The position numbers and the translations under genes are program-made. The notes under the pieces were generated by a model. The model was not told where the DNA came from. It ran no database searches and worked only from the letters and a program-made list of their open reading frames with translations. DNA of 64,000 nucleotides from Verrucomicrobiota bacterium (GTDB lineage Bacteria > Verrucomicrobiota > Verrucomicrobiia > Verrucomicrobiales > Verrucomicrobiaceae): assembly GCA_025360015.1 (NCBI GenBank), contig JANYCZ010000070.1, positions 1-64,000 of the forward strand. The letters are read 5' to 3'. How positions within the stretch are numbered: position 1 is the stretch's first letter; the number at the start of each line of letters is the position of its first letter. Positions 11,663 through 21,453 of this stretch are shown piece by piece.

Positions 11663-11773
11663 GAGCAGCAAGCCAGTGCAGGCTGTCTCAGCCAGCCTGC
11701 ATAAACAACTTGGCAGAGAGGAGGCGAGACCCTTAGCTTTCCACGTTTTTTTCATCCCACCGCAAGACGCGCC

Positions 11774-12272
11774 ATGACCATGCCCTCCAAAACGTTCATC
11801 GCCCTGCTGTGTCTGATTCTCGGCATGACGATTGCAGGCGTTCAGACCATTCCTTCTTGGATCAAGTCCAGGCATGCGACTGCCAGCACAGATGAAATCC
11901 ACGCCATGGTCCGCATCGCCCAGGCGCATACCTTCTGTTTTGGCGGCACGGGCATTGCAGCGGCATCATCCCCGACCGACATCATGTTTGAATATGTCCT
12001 TTTCAGCCCGAAGGCGGCAGAATTGTTTGCCTGGGCCTTTGAGCACGGCACCCCGGAGGGGCAGATGTTTGCATTGCTGGGACTGCGCCACCTGGATCCC
12101 CGGCGTTGCCTGGCATTGGCCGGTTCGCCTTTCTCCTTCGGCTGAAGTTCAGATCGCGTCCGACTGCATCTTTTACCAATTGCCTGCGAGGGAAGTTTTT
12201 TTCCATGAAATTGAGTCGGGTTCCTACGATGTCATTGTTCGAAAGATGATCAAAGACTGGGAGGCGCTTTGA
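11774..12272 (+). pseudogene. Frameshifted hypothetical secreted protein
   Basis: The frame from 11774 starts with a signal-anchor (MPSKTFIALLCLILGMTIAG) and runs to GLRHLDPRRCLALAGSPF, closing at 12145. A plausible continuation (VQIASDCIFYQLPAREVFFHEIESG to KMIKDWEAL) lies in another frame and ends at 12272. One indel near 12125-12145 would join them. The joined product resembles small secreted proteins seen in Verrucomicrobia, with a GLxxxD segment followed by a Cys-containing motif, but I cannot name a family. Confidence 0.45.
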
Positions 12273-12429
12273 TTTACGCGAGCGCAATGCGTCGCTTATC
12301 CGAATCCGTTCAATCCCATGCTTTGCGACAACTGCAGCTGGACGACTCTCTCAAAATTGCCCCCAAGCCCCCTATTGACCACCACCCGGTGCATCTTGTA
12401 GCATGTCGGTGAACTCACTCTCCCTCATT

Positions 12430-13176
12430 ATGCGCTCCTCCAATCCCACGCTTAGCGACCATGTCTTTGAAAAATCACGCACCGGCAGTCCTGCCGATGG
12501 TGTGATGACACTCAATGGCACCGTGCTCAAAACGGCCATCCTTACACTCCTGCTGGTCACTTCGGCCAGTTGGAGCTGGAAGATCATCATGGCGGGCAGT
12601 GCGCCGGCCTGGTTTGGCTCCGCCCTCACTTTCGGCTGCATCGGTACTTTCGTGCTGGCGCTCATCATCTCCTTCAAACCCAGGACGGCTCCTGCTCTCG
12701 CGCCCGTGTATGCGCTGAGCAATGGTGCCATCGTCGGCATCATCTCCGCCTCTTATGAGCAGGCGTATGGAGGGATCGTCCTCACCGCCGTCATGCTGAC
12801 CTGTGGCATTCTCTTTGCCCTGCTCGCCGCCTACTCGACCGGCATGATCAAGCCCACCGAAAATTTCAAGCTCGGCATCATGGCCGCCACCGGGGGCATC
12901 GCCATTTTTTATCTCGCCACCTGGGTGCTCGGCATGTTTGGCATCCACATTCCCGGCCTGTTTGGCAACGGCTGGGTCGGCATCGCCTTCTCAGGCTTCG
13001 TGGTCGTCATCGCCGCGCTGAACCTCGTGCTCGATTTCGATTTCATCGAAAATGGCTGTGCCGCTGGTGCGCCCAAGCACATGGAATGGTACGCCGCCTT
13101 CGGCCTGCTCGTCACCCTGGTATGGCTCTACCTCGAAATCCTGCGCCTGCTGAGCAAGCTGCGCAGCCGCAATTGA
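12430..13176 (+). CDS. Bax inhibitor-1/YccA family membrane protein
   Basis: About 248 aa with seven predicted membrane helices. The N-terminus MRSSNPTLSDHVF matches the typical BI-1/YccA start, so I chose the ATG at 12430 over 12403. Recognisable elements are PVYALSNGAIVGIISASYEQAYGGIV and a conserved acidic helix, LVLDFDFIENG, near the C-terminus. In bacteria these proteins associate with membrane protease quality control or act as calcium-leak channels. It is monocistronic and its role here is not further defined. Confidence 0.9.
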   Translation: MRSSNPTLSDHVFEKSRTGSPADGVMTLNGTVLKTAILTLLLVTSASWSWKIIMAGSAPAWFGSALTFGCIGTFVLALIISFKPRTAPALAPVYALSNGAIVGIISASYEQAYGGIVLTAVMLTCGILFALLAAYSTGMIKPTENFKLGIMAATGGIAIFYLATWVLGMFGIHIPGLFGNGWVGIAFSGFVVVIAALNLVLDFDFIENGCAAGAPKHMEWYAAFGLLVTLVWLYLEILRLLSKLRSRN

Positions 13177-13220
13177 TTTGAACACCTCCTTGTCCGGCGA
13201 ACTCCAACCTGTTCACCCTT

Positions 13221-13907
13221 ATGAAAACCACCCTCCTTTTCAGCCTCCTCCTCGCCAGCGCCTCTCTAAGCCACGCGAACCCTGAGATCGCCACGATCAT
13301 TGCTCAGGAATACGGTGCCGCCACCTCCCTTGGCATCGTGCTACTGCAATCTCCACCCAGCGCTATCGATCCGGTGCAGTGGGCCGTCTATGCGCGGGAT
13401 CCCTTTCGTCCGGGCGAGCTCGTGCGTGCAGCCCTCAGTGCCGGACCCAGCGGCTGGGCACCCCAGCCTGCCGGTGCTGGCAGCACCCTGCTCACCCGTG
13501 TGCCGCCGCAGGTGATCGACTTTAACCGCATCAAGTTTCGTTCCTCAGACGCCCTCAAAGTCGCGCAGCAAAGCGCCATGCTGGCCAAGGTCAACTTCGT
13601 CACCGCCTCCTATCAGCTCGCTGCTGATGCCACCACTGGAGCCCCCCAGTGGGGCCTTGCGCTCAATGGTACCGATGGTGATGAACTTGGTTTCATCGTC
13701 GTCTCCGCCGAGACCGGTGCCGTCATCCACCAGCAGTGGGGGGACGGTTTGGCCGACGATGTTCCCGGTTCTCGCGCACCCAATTCCAAAGGCGAAAAGG
13801 CCGCCGACGATGTCCGCCGCGCCGCCCGCAACGCCTGGCAATGGACCGGCGACACCGGCCTCGAAGTCGGCCACTTCTTCAAGCGTTTGTTCAAGAGCGG
13901 GAATTGA
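13221..13907 (+). CDS. Secreted protein with a PepSY-like C-terminal segment
   Basis: 228 aa with a clear signal peptide (MKTTLLFSLLLASASLSHA, cleavage after AHA-type residues). No enzyme motif is seen. The segment APQWGLALNGTDGDELGFIVVSAETGAVI has the pattern of PepSY repeats (W-x-L-x-L ... G-x-V), a fold often involved in protease inhibition or regulation. The protein is probably periplasmic. It lies 44 bp after the BI-1 gene on the same strand. Low confidence on function, good confidence that it is expressed and exported. Confidence 0.6.
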   Translation: MKTTLLFSLLLASASLSHANPEIATIIAQEYGAATSLGIVLLQSPPSAIDPVQWAVYARDPFRPGELVRAALSAGPSGWAPQPAGAGSTLLTRVPPQVIDFNRIKFRSSDALKVAQQSAMLAKVNFVTASYQLAADATTGAPQWGLALNGTDGDELGFIVVSAETGAVIHQQWGDGLADDVPGSRAPNSKGEKAADDVRRAARNAWQWTGDTGLEVGHFFKRLFKSGN

Positions 13908-13921
13908 GAAAGGGCTTTCGT

Positions 13922-14037
13922 GCTTCAGCTCGTTCCGGAAAACGTAGCGCCTCTTCCCGAGCGAACTCATCCATTCTTCGGAGCAAGACTGCGAAGGGTC
14001 TGGAAACGCCTCAGACCCCTCCAGAACGAGCTAAAGC
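13922..14037. repeat. Imperfect inverted repeat between convergent genes
   Basis: Arms GCTTCAGCTCGTTCCGG (13922-13938) and CCAGAACGAGCTAAAGC (14021-14037) match at 15 of 17 positions. They flank about 80 bp of non-coding sequence between the secreted-protein gene and the convergent nuclease gene. It may be a REP-like element or a bidirectional terminator. Confidence 0.45.
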
Positions 14038-14149
14038 TCATAACTACTTTGTCCGGGTCCACGACCTTCGGACAATTTACCAGTTCCAGTTTCAATTTCC
14101 GCCTTATCGCAAGTGTCTTCGTCTTGCGCAAAGGTCCCCGCTCTACGAT

Positions 14150-15550
14150 TCACAGCTGAACCGCCTGATTCATCACCGCGATTTTCACGCTGCCTTCCAC
14201 GTGCTTCGCATCCAGCGCAGCCTTCAGGGCACCGGAGCGTTCAGGTTCACCGTGGACGAGGAAGATGTTGCTCTTCGGCCCCTGCACGCGATCAAACCAG
14301 CCCAGCAGTTCATCGTGGTCCGCGTGACCTGAAAAAGAGTCGAGGATTTCAATCCCCGCATGCACTTCAAATTCATCGCCGAGAATGTTCACGTGCTTGT
14401 GGCCTTCGCGCAGCTTCCAGCCGAGCGTGTTTTCCGCACAGTAGCCGACGAAGAGGATGATGTTGTGGTCGTTGCCCACGTTGTTGCGCAGGTGGTGCAG
14501 GATACGGCCTGACTCCGCCATGCCGGAGGCGGAGATGATGATCGCAGCGCCCTTGAGCTTGTTGAGGTTCTTGGACTCATTCACATCCCGGACGAGTTGC
14601 AGCCCCTCAAAGCCGAAGGGATCGTTGCGCATGAAGAGGGCTTCGCGCACCGTGGGTTTAAGTTCATCCACGTGCAGGCGGAAGATCTCCGTGGCCTTCA
14701 CCGCCAGCGGGCTGTCCACAAAGGTTGGGATCACCGGGAAACAGCCTTCATGGCGCAGCTGATCCAGCGTGTAGAGGAGCTGCTGCGTGCGCTCCACCGC
14801 GAAGGCGGGGATGATGAGCTTGCCCTTCTGCTGCAAAATGCGGCGGATGATCTGGCAGATGTGTTCGGTGGAATCCGTGGCCAGCTCATGATGCCGCCCG
14901 CCGTAGGTGCTCTCCATGATGATGTGATCCACATTCTCGCAGGGCTCAGGATCACTCAGCAGATCATTGTTCGGCCGGCCGATGTCGCCGGAGAAAAGAA
15001 GGCGTGATTTTTTACCGGTCTCACGGTCGTCAATATCCAGCACCACCTGCGCGGAGCCGAGCACATGTCCGGCATCGATGAAGGTCATGGTCACGCCGTC
15101 GGAGACGATCATCGGGCGGTGATAGCCTACGGAAACAAACTGGCGCATGCAGCGCTCCGCGTCCGCCATGGTGTAGCTCAGTTCCAGCAGCGGCAGATGA
15201 TCCTCCTCGCGGTGGCGGTTGAGGTAGTGGATGTCGCTCTCATGGATGTGAGCCGCGTCTGGCAGCATGACGCTGCACAGATCCCGCGTGGCGGGCGTAG
15301 CGAAGATGTTGCCGCTGAAGCCGCGCTTGCACAGGTGCGGCAGACTGCCGCTGTGGTCGATGTGCGCATGCGAAAGCACCACGACATCGATCTGCTGCGG
15401 ATCAAAGGGGAAGTCGCGATTGCGATCAAAGGCCTCGCTGCGTCTGCCTTGATACAGGCCGCAGTCCAGCAGGATGCGCTTGCCGTTGACCGTGATGAGA
15501 TGCTTCGAACCGGTGGTGGTGCCCGCAGCACCGCAGAAGGACAGTTTCAT
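14150..15550 (-). CDS. MBL-fold beta-CASP RNA-processing nuclease
   Basis: 466 aa, full length. Metallo-beta-lactamase fold with the metal motif LSHAHIDHSG, then AGHVLGSAQV and GDIGRPNNDLL. The beta-CASP insertion follows (IIPAFAVERTQQLLY, ISASGMAESGRILHHL) and the final His motif is FSGHADHDEL. This is the YSH1/CPSF73-like class seen in bacteria and archaea, expected to cut or trim RNA in the cytoplasm. It starts MKLSFCGAAG at 15550, just after the SGNH esterase transcription unit. Confidence 0.92.
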   Translation of the reverse strand: MKLSFCGAAGTTTGSKHLITVNGKRILLDCGLYQGRRSEAFDRNRDFPFDPQQIDVVVLSHAHIDHSGSLPHLCKRGFSGNIFATPATRDLCSVMLPDAAHIHESDIHYLNRHREEDHLPLLELSYTMADAERCMRQFVSVGYHRPMIVSDGVTMTFIDAGHVLGSAQVVLDIDDRETGKKSRLLFSGDIGRPNNDLLSDPEPCENVDHIIMESTYGGRHHELATDSTEHICQIIRRILQQKGKLIIPAFAVERTQQLLYTLDQLRHEGCFPVIPTFVDSPLAVKATEIFRLHVDELKPTVREALFMRNDPFGFEGLQLVRDVNESKNLNKLKGAAIIISASGMAESGRILHHLRNNVGNDHNIILFVGYCAENTLGWKLREGHKHVNILGDEFEVHAGIEILDSFSGHADHDELLGWFDRVQGPKSNIFLVHGEPERSGALKAALDAKHVEGSVKIAVMNQAVQL

Positions 15551-15621
15551 GGTTGGAAAAGTAGTCCAGTGCGCCGCAACTGGAGGGCTGGCAGGACCGG
15601 TTGCGGCGCAACCGGATTACG

Positions 15622-17583
15622 TTACTTCATCCGATACGCCTCCACTTCCGTGGTGAAGGCAAAAGTATTCGGATATTCTCCAGACAGCTTGTCATGATGA
15701 TCCAGGTAAGTGATGCGGACATAGCGCGCCTCGGCATCCGGAAAGGTCACACCGGCGGTTTCAGTCTTGGCGAGTGAGAACACATGCTTGCCCACTTCTC
15801 GGAAGGTTTTGCCATCCGTGCTGATGGAGACGGCGACGGTTTTGGTCGAGCCGACATTCGGCACGCTGACACGGACAAGATTGAGGGTTTTGGCCTGCTT
15901 GAGGTCAATCGTCACGTGCTTCGGAAACGCTTCCGTGTTGCTGGTGGCGTAGCAGTTAGGTGGGAACTCCAGCAGCGAGCCGTCGGTGAGGCCGGTGTCC
16001 CAGCCGTAGGTGTTCTTGTCGCTGCTTTCCCAGGTGCAGCCACGGGCGAGGTTGTCGCCGAGATCAGGGTCTACCGGCCAGTGTGTGTGGAAGGCGGTGG
16101 CAGGCAAGCCTTCCTTGTTCATGAGATTGGCGATGGCCAGCTTGCTCCAGGCAAAGCGGGCGCGGCGTGGCTCCGGCACGGCGGCGGCACTGATGAGGAC
16201 GCTGCTGCCGTCGATCTTCGCCTCTGCCGGATGGAAGATGCCGTCCTTCCCGGCGATCTCGAAATAAGTGAACGGTTTGCCATCCCGCGTAGCGAGGCCG
16301 CTGCCAGCGTGATCAAACTTCACGCGGATCGCGCTGCCTTCCGTGGCATGGCTGGCATACAGCGGGCCATTGGGGTCGATCTCCTTGTGCCCGTAGTTCT
16401 TCGCCAGGGCCCAGAGAGACAGGCGGCGCGCCACTTCCTTCTTGTGCGCAGGGTGGATGTCCACCACCTCGCCAATGTCCGAGATGGTGGCCATGCCCGT
16501 ATTCGGGATATTCAGGCATTCACGCTGCGCCTGCCAGAACTGCGGCAGTGTCTCGATGTCCTCTGCGCCGTATTGCCACGGCGCGATCTGCACAAAGTAG
16601 AACGGCAGATTCGGCTGCTGGAACACACCGCGCCAGGAGGCGAGCAGAGCTTTCGTTTTTTCGGTGTAACTGAAACCTTCGTTGTGATTGGATTCACCCT
16701 GATACCAGATGGCACCGCGAAAGGCATACGGCACCAGCGGATGAATCATGGCATTGTACAGCGTGGTCGGCGTGACCTGATTGAGCGGCAGCGATGCGGG
16801 CTGCGCAGGCATGGCAGGCAGAGCCTGATTCTGTGCCAGGGCCACACGTCCGGCCTGCGTCCAGGTTGCGATGTCGGCGAGATACTTCTCGTTCACTGCG
16901 CGGTACGTGTCACTTCCGGGAAGCTTGGAGCGGACGTCCTTGGTGAAATCATTCAGCGCAGGCACGGCATCAAAGCCCTCCAGACTCGTCCATGGCTCAA
17001 TGCGCGTGCCACCCCAGGCGCTGAGAATGATGCCCACGGGCACTTTCAGCTCTTCCTGCAGCCGCAGGCCAAAGTAATAGCCGATGGCCGAAAACGACGC
17101 CACGCTCTCGGGTGAGCAGCGCGCCCAGGCGGCCGGCACGTTGTCCTGCGGACTCAGTGCCACGGTCTTTGGCACTTCGATGAGGCGCAGATTCGGATGC
17201 GTGGCTTTGGGGATGTCCGCAGCGCTGTCCGGCTTCATCCCCATTTCCCATTCCATGTTGGACTGACCGGAGGCCAGCCACACCTCACCGACGAGCACAT
17301 CCTGAATCGTCACATTGCCCGCCTTCAGCACCTGTGGTTCGGCATTCGCGGTCAGCGGATCCAGCTTCACCATCCACTTGCCACTCGCATCGGCCTTCGT
17401 GGATTTTTTCTGTCCGGCAAACTCGACCGTGACGTCTTCTCCCGGCGCAGCCATGCCCCACACCGGCACGGGCAGTTCGCGCTGCAGCACCATGTGGTCG
17501 GTGAAGATGGACGGCATCTGGACTGCCGCGTGGGTGGTGGTCAGAGCAGCAGCGAGACAGGCGCAGAGGAGCAGCGATTTCAT
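15622..17583 (-). CDS. Secreted sialate O-acetylesterase with C-terminal discoidin-like domain
   Basis: 653 aa with a signal peptide (MKSLLLCACLAAALTTTHA). The SGNH-hydrolase block I is ASGQSNMEW and the Asn/Gly blocks include LSAWGGTRIEPW and WYQGESNHNEG, all typical of 9-O-acetyl sialate esterases. The last ~130 residues look like an F5/8 type C (discoidin) carbohydrate-binding domain (LARGCTWESSD ... VTIDLKQAKTLNLVRVSV). The enzyme should remove O-acetyl groups from sugars outside the cytoplasm. The actual substrate may be any acetylated glycan. It is divergent from an NHL-protein gene. Confidence 0.92.
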   Translation of the reverse strand: MKSLLLCACLAAALTTTHAAVQMPSIFTDHMVLQRELPVPVWGMAAPGEDVTVEFAGQKKSTKADASGKWMVKLDPLTANAEPQVLKAGNVTIQDVLVGEVWLASGQSNMEWEMGMKPDSAADIPKATHPNLRLIEVPKTVALSPQDNVPAAWARCSPESVASFSAIGYYFGLRLQEELKVPVGIILSAWGGTRIEPWTSLEGFDAVPALNDFTKDVRSKLPGSDTYRAVNEKYLADIATWTQAGRVALAQNQALPAMPAQPASLPLNQVTPTTLYNAMIHPLVPYAFRGAIWYQGESNHNEGFSYTEKTKALLASWRGVFQQPNLPFYFVQIAPWQYGAEDIETLPQFWQAQRECLNIPNTGMATISDIGEVVDIHPAHKKEVARRLSLWALAKNYGHKEIDPNGPLYASHATEGSAIRVKFDHAGSGLATRDGKPFTYFEIAGKDGIFHPAEAKIDGSSVLISAAAVPEPRRARFAWSKLAIANLMNKEGLPATAFHTHWPVDPDLGDNLARGCTWESSDKNTYGWDTGLTDGSLLEFPPNCYATSNTEAFPKHVTIDLKQAKTLNLVRVSVPNVGSTKTVAVSISTDGKTFREVGKHVFSLAKTETAGVTFPDAEARYVRITYLDHHDKLSGEYPNTFAFTTEVEAYRMK

Positions 17584-17705
17584 GGGTGGTGCGCGATTCT
17601 GGCAGGCTTGTGGATTCGCGCCACTGCAAACGGTGGAATGATTGCGTACTCATTTTTCCTGCTTGGCATTCACCGCGCCGCCCGTCATCGTCACCACTCC
17701 CAACC

Positions 17706-18779
17706 ATGCGCCTTCTCTTTATCCTCGCTCTGCTTCTTCAATCCGCCACCGCAGCCGAGTGGACGATCTCCACCTTTGCAGGCAACGGCACCCAAGGCGG
17801 CAGCGGCGATGGCGGACCCGCTACCGCAGCGCAGATCGACAATCCTTTCGGCGTCACGCGCGGGCCGGATGGCGCGATCTGGTTCTGCGAATACACCGGC
17901 CAGCGTATCCGCCGGGTGGCACCAGACGGCACCATCAGCACCGTCGCGGGCACAGGAAAAAAAGGCTACAGCGGTGATGGCGGCCCCGCCTTGCAGGCCA
18001 CCTTCAATCTCCCGCACGAGCTGCGATTCGATGCCAAGGGCGATCTCTACATCGTCGATATGACGAATCACGTCGTGCGCAAGATCGACATGAAAACCAA
18101 GATCATCACCACCTTCGCAGGCAAGGGCACCGCTGGCTATAGTGGCGATGGCGGCCCGGCAGCGCAGGCGCAGTTCAAACAACCCCACAGCATTCAGTTT
18201 GGTCCCGATGGCAGCCTCTACGTCTGTGACATCGGCAACAACCTCATCCGCAAGATCGACATGAAGAGCGGTACGATAAGCACTTTTGCTGGCACCGGCA
18301 AACCCGGCGCGACACCCGATGGCGCACCCATCTCCGGCACCCCGCTCAAAGGCCCGCGCTCGCTGGATTTCGACAGGGAGGGCAATCTCTGGCTCGTCAC
18401 CCGCGAAGGAAACCAGGTCTTTAAATTCGATCTCAAAGCCGGTCTGATTCACCACATGGCGGGCACCGGAGCCAAAGGCTTCACCGGCGACGGCGGCCCG
18501 GCCAAACTCGCCACCCTGAGCGGCCCCAAAGGCATTGCCATCGATGCCGCAGGCAATGCCTGGCTCGCCGACACTGAAAGCCACAGCGTCCGCATGATCG
18601 ACGCCAAAACCGGCCACCTCGAACTCATCGTCGGCACCGGCCAAAAAGGCGATGGCCCCGACGGCAATCCCCTCCAATGCCAGATGGCCCGCCTCCACGG
18701 CATCTTCTGCGATGCAGACGGCACCGTCTACATCGGCGACAGCGAAGCCCACCGCGTGCGTCTGCTGAAGCATAAATAG
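17706..18779 (+). CDS. Secreted NHL-repeat protein
   Basis: 357 aa from the ATG at 17706, with a signal peptide (MRLLFILALLLQSATA). The rest is a beta-propeller of NHL repeats, each with a pattern such as ISTFAGNGTQGGSGDGGPA and DNPFGVTRGPDGAIWFCE. About six blades are visible. NHL propellers bind ligands or partner proteins outside the cytoplasm. An 86-bp gap separates it from a second NHL gene on the same strand, probably a tandem paralog. Ligand unknown. Confidence 0.88.
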   Translation: MRLLFILALLLQSATAAEWTISTFAGNGTQGGSGDGGPATAAQIDNPFGVTRGPDGAIWFCEYTGQRIRRVAPDGTISTVAGTGKKGYSGDGGPALQATFNLPHELRFDAKGDLYIVDMTNHVVRKIDMKTKIITTFAGKGTAGYSGDGGPAAQAQFKQPHSIQFGPDGSLYVCDIGNNLIRKIDMKSGTISTFAGTGKPGATPDGAPISGTPLKGPRSLDFDREGNLWLVTREGNQVFKFDLKAGLIHHMAGTGAKGFTGDGGPAKLATLSGPKGIAIDAAGNAWLADTESHSVRMIDAKTGHLELIVGTGQKGDGPDGNPLQCQMARLHGIFCDADGTVYIGDSEAHRVRLLKHK

Positions 18780-18865
18780 CCAAGGCGACGGGATTTCGCT
18801 TCGCGGCTTCGCAGCTCGATCCCGTCCGAAAAAACCGCACTTCGCCAATTGATCCCTCTCCCACC

Positions 18866-19918
18866 ATGATCTCACTCCGCACCAGCCTGCTCGCCCTCTG
18901 CCTGCCCTTCATCGCTCACGCGGATCAAATCGTTCTAGTCGCCGGCGGCGGCACTCAGGATGCCATGGACATCGCCGCCACGGACGCGGTGCTGAAGGAA
19001 CCCTTTGGCACCGCTTTCGACTCCGGCGGCCACATGTGGATCGTCGAGATGGTCTCCGGCAACCGCCTGCTGCAGGTGGATGGCGGCGGCACCATCCAGC
19101 ATGTGGCCGGACAATTGACACCCGGAGACAGCGGCGACGGCGGCCAGGCCATTCGCGCCCAGTTCAATGGCCCGCACAATCTCGCCATCCTTCCCAATGA
19201 CAATGTGTTGATCGCCGACACTTGGAACGGCCGCGTGCGTGTAGTCGATGTGAAGGCGCGCATCGTCTCCACCCTCGAAGGCTGGCGCGCCCCCGCAGGC
19301 AAAGAAAAAGGCAACGGCCCCTACTGCATCACGCTAAACTTTGAAGGCACCAAGCTCTACATCGCCGATCTGCTTCAGGTGCATGAACTCGATCTAGCCA
19401 CCCACCAAAGCCGCGTCATTGCCGGCAACGGCAAGAAGGGCAAGCCCGAGGATGGTGTTGTCGCCATCGACGCACCGCTCTCCGACCCACGCGCCGTCGC
19501 CCCCGACCGCCAGGGGAACGTTTATATCCTCGAGCGCGGCGGCAATGCCCTGCGCGTGGTCGATAAAACCGGCCACATCCGCACCGTAGTTAATGCCAGC
19601 GGCAAAAAAGGCGGGGAAGGGGACGGCGGCCCCGCTCTCGAAGCCACCATGAACGGCCCCAAGCACCTCTGCGTGGATGTGGACGACAGCGTCATCATCG
19701 CCGACGCCGAGGCCCACCTCGTCCGCCGTTACATCCCCACCACCGGCAAGATCGAGCGCATCGCCGGCACCGGCAAATCAGGCAGCGCAGGCGTGAATGG
19801 AGATCCCCGCCAGTGCCAGCTCTCCCGCCCCCACGGCGTCGCCATCAAGCCGGACAGTGGAGATCTTTACATCACAGACAGCTACAACAACCGCGTGCTG
19901 AAAATTGTGAAGCAGTAG
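18866..19918 (+). CDS. Secreted NHL-repeat protein (paralog)
   Basis: 350 aa with a signal peptide (MISLRTSLLALCLPFIAHA). The same NHL beta-propeller architecture as the upstream gene: LKEPFGTAFDSGGHMWIVE, FNGPHNLAILPNDNVLIAD and a closing blade, LSRPHGVAIKPDSGDLYITD. Sequence divergence between the two is considerable, so the duplication is old. It is probably co-expressed with the upstream paralog. Role unknown. Confidence 0.88.
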   Translation: MISLRTSLLALCLPFIAHADQIVLVAGGGTQDAMDIAATDAVLKEPFGTAFDSGGHMWIVEMVSGNRLLQVDGGGTIQHVAGQLTPGDSGDGGQAIRAQFNGPHNLAILPNDNVLIADTWNGRVRVVDVKARIVSTLEGWRAPAGKEKGNGPYCITLNFEGTKLYIADLLQVHELDLATHQSRVIAGNGKKGKPEDGVVAIDAPLSDPRAVAPDRQGNVYILERGGNALRVVDKTGHIRTVVNASGKKGGEGDGGPALEATMNGPKHLCVDVDDSVIIADAEAHLVRRYIPTTGKIERIAGTGKSGSAGVNGDPRQCQLSRPHGVAIKPDSGDLYITDSYNNRVLKIVKQ

Positions 19919-19968
19919 GCTATCCGGTTCTTCGTTCGTGCTTAGAACCTAGGCTCGTTTGGTCTTCA

Positions 19969-20892
19969 TCACTTCAAAATCGGCTCCGCGCTGATCTTGA
20001 TCACCAGCGGCCGATGATCGCTCGCCTTGTAAAAATCCTTGTCCGCGTGAATGCCCGATTGCCGCGTGTCAATGTGCGGGCGCAGCAGGCGGCTGGTGAA
20101 GCAGTAGTCGAGGCGTGAGTAGGAGTCCGCCGCATCCCAGAAATGCGTCCAGACTTCGCCATTCACATCCCGCAGCAATACATCCAGCACGGTGGTGTCA
20201 CCCGTGCGCGGTCCGCCCATGATCTCCGCCACAGCGGGGTCATTGCGCTGCGCATTGAAGTCTCCGTAGGCCAGGATGCACGCGCCGGGCTCCTGGGCAA
20301 AGACCGAGTCCATGTGCAGGCGCAGCAGCCGCGCCTCATTGCGCCGCATTTCCGCCTGATCCGCCTCTGACACCGTGCGCATGGACTTCAGATGCACCCC
20401 CAGCAGGTGCAGGTCAAAGGTAGGCGTGATGGCGATCGTTACATCCAGAATCCCGCGCTGAAATGGCAGCGTCTGCGCCCCGATCTGATACTTCAGCGTG
20501 GTCTGCGAGTTGCGCGTCTTGATCGGCAGTCGTGAGAGCAGGGCCAGCCGGCGCACCGGATCGCCTCCATGTGCCAGCTCGGTGTAGGGCAGGTCCACAC
20601 CCGCCACCTGCAGGCGCTGCTGCAGCTCCGCCAGATCATCCGCCGTGCCGATCTCACAGACACCGAGAATGTCGGGGTGGATGTCGGTCAGCATCTTCAC
20701 CACCTGGGCGCGCTCCTTTTCAGGCTTGGAACTGGGCGGCTGTCTGACCGCCCGCTCCATCGTCAGCCAGTTCTTCAAATTGTAGGAGCAGAACGTCAGG
20801 CGCTCCGGCTCCGCGGCAGAAAGCAGCGCCGCCAGGGCAAAAAAAACGGCGGGTCCGATGACCCGCCGCGTGAACTGTAAAAGTGGCTGCAT
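19969..20892 (-). CDS. Secreted endonuclease/exonuclease/phosphatase-family protein
   Basis: 307 aa with an N-terminal signal sequence (about residues 10-27). The EEP fold is shown by the opening FCSYNLKNW (Asn), the metal-binding Glu in GVCEIG, the AYGDFNAQ motif, DYCFTS and the terminal SDHRPLV His. Members include DNase I-like nucleases and phosphodiesterases; export suggests scavenging of nucleic acid or phosphate. Neighbours give no pathway. It lies 20 bp downstream of tatA on the same strand and may be co-transcribed with it. Confidence 0.85.
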   Translation of the reverse strand: MQPLLQFTRRVIGPAVFFALAALLSAAEPERLTFCSYNLKNWLTMERAVRQPPSSKPEKERAQVVKMLTDIHPDILGVCEIGTADDLAELQQRLQVAGVDLPYTELAHGGDPVRRLALLSRLPIKTRNSQTTLKYQIGAQTLPFQRGILDVTIAITPTFDLHLLGVHLKSMRTVSEADQAEMRRNEARLLRLHMDSVFAQEPGACILAYGDFNAQRNDPAVAEIMGGPRTGDTTVLDVLLRDVNGEVWTHFWDAADSYSRLDYCFTSRLLRPHIDTRQSGIHADKDFYKASDHRPLVIKISAEPILK

Positions 20893-20912
20893 GCCAGGCG
20901 GATGGGATTCGG

Positions 20913-21173
20913 CTACGAATCTTCGACGTTGGCCACCGGCTGGCGTTTTTCCTGCGGCGGTGTGATTTTCGGGCGCTCGACTTCTTCCTGGGCGTTGTGG
21001 AGTTCGTTTTCGAATTCCGTGCGGGCCTTCTTGAACTCGCCCATGCTCTTGCCCAGGCTGCGGGCAAAGGTGGGGAGCTTCTTCGCGCCAAACAGCACGA
21101 GAATGAGAATGCCGATGATGATCATCTCGGGCGTGCCGAGAGGTCCGATAGCGAGGATGGATGAGGGGTTCAT
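20913..21173 (-). CDS. tatA: Sec-independent translocase protein TatA
   Basis: 86 aa from the ATG at 21173 (MNPSSILAIGPLGTPEMIII). One membrane helix (IIIGILILVLFGAKKLP) carries the hallmark FGxKKLP motif, followed by the amphipathic helix FARSLGKSMGEFKKA and a charged tail. It forms the pore-lining component of the twin-arginine export system. Upstream in-frame codons to 21287 do not fit the family. tatC is not in the window. At least one Tat-type substrate signal (the amidase at 60882) is present here. Confidence 0.95.
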   Translation of the reverse strand: MNPSSILAIGPLGTPEMIIIGILILVLFGAKKLPTFARSLGKSMGEFKKARTEFENELHNAQEEVERPKITPPQEKRQPVANVEDS

Positions 21174-21453
21174 GATGGTACTAGGTTTGCATTGTTCGTG
21201 GTGACGTGCAACGCGGACTTTGAAGTCGTTCCCAGTGGGGCCATCGTCCTTTGCGCGGAGTGGAAAACGACCCGGCAGGAACGCCATGGTGATGTCTTCT
21301 ATCTTCTTTAACGCCGCATCAGGGCTCAGGTTAGCAAAAATCCCGCTTTAGAGTGAATTTTGTTCGCGGCAGAGCCCATCCCGACTGGTCTTGAGAGGGA
21401 ACCAGACTTTGCCGATTGCACACGCACCCTCTCCGCGTACCAATGCTTCCACC

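Noticed and set aside
15784..17115. Plus-strand open frame (443 codons)
   Set aside because: Antisense to the SGNH esterase with no recognisable domain.
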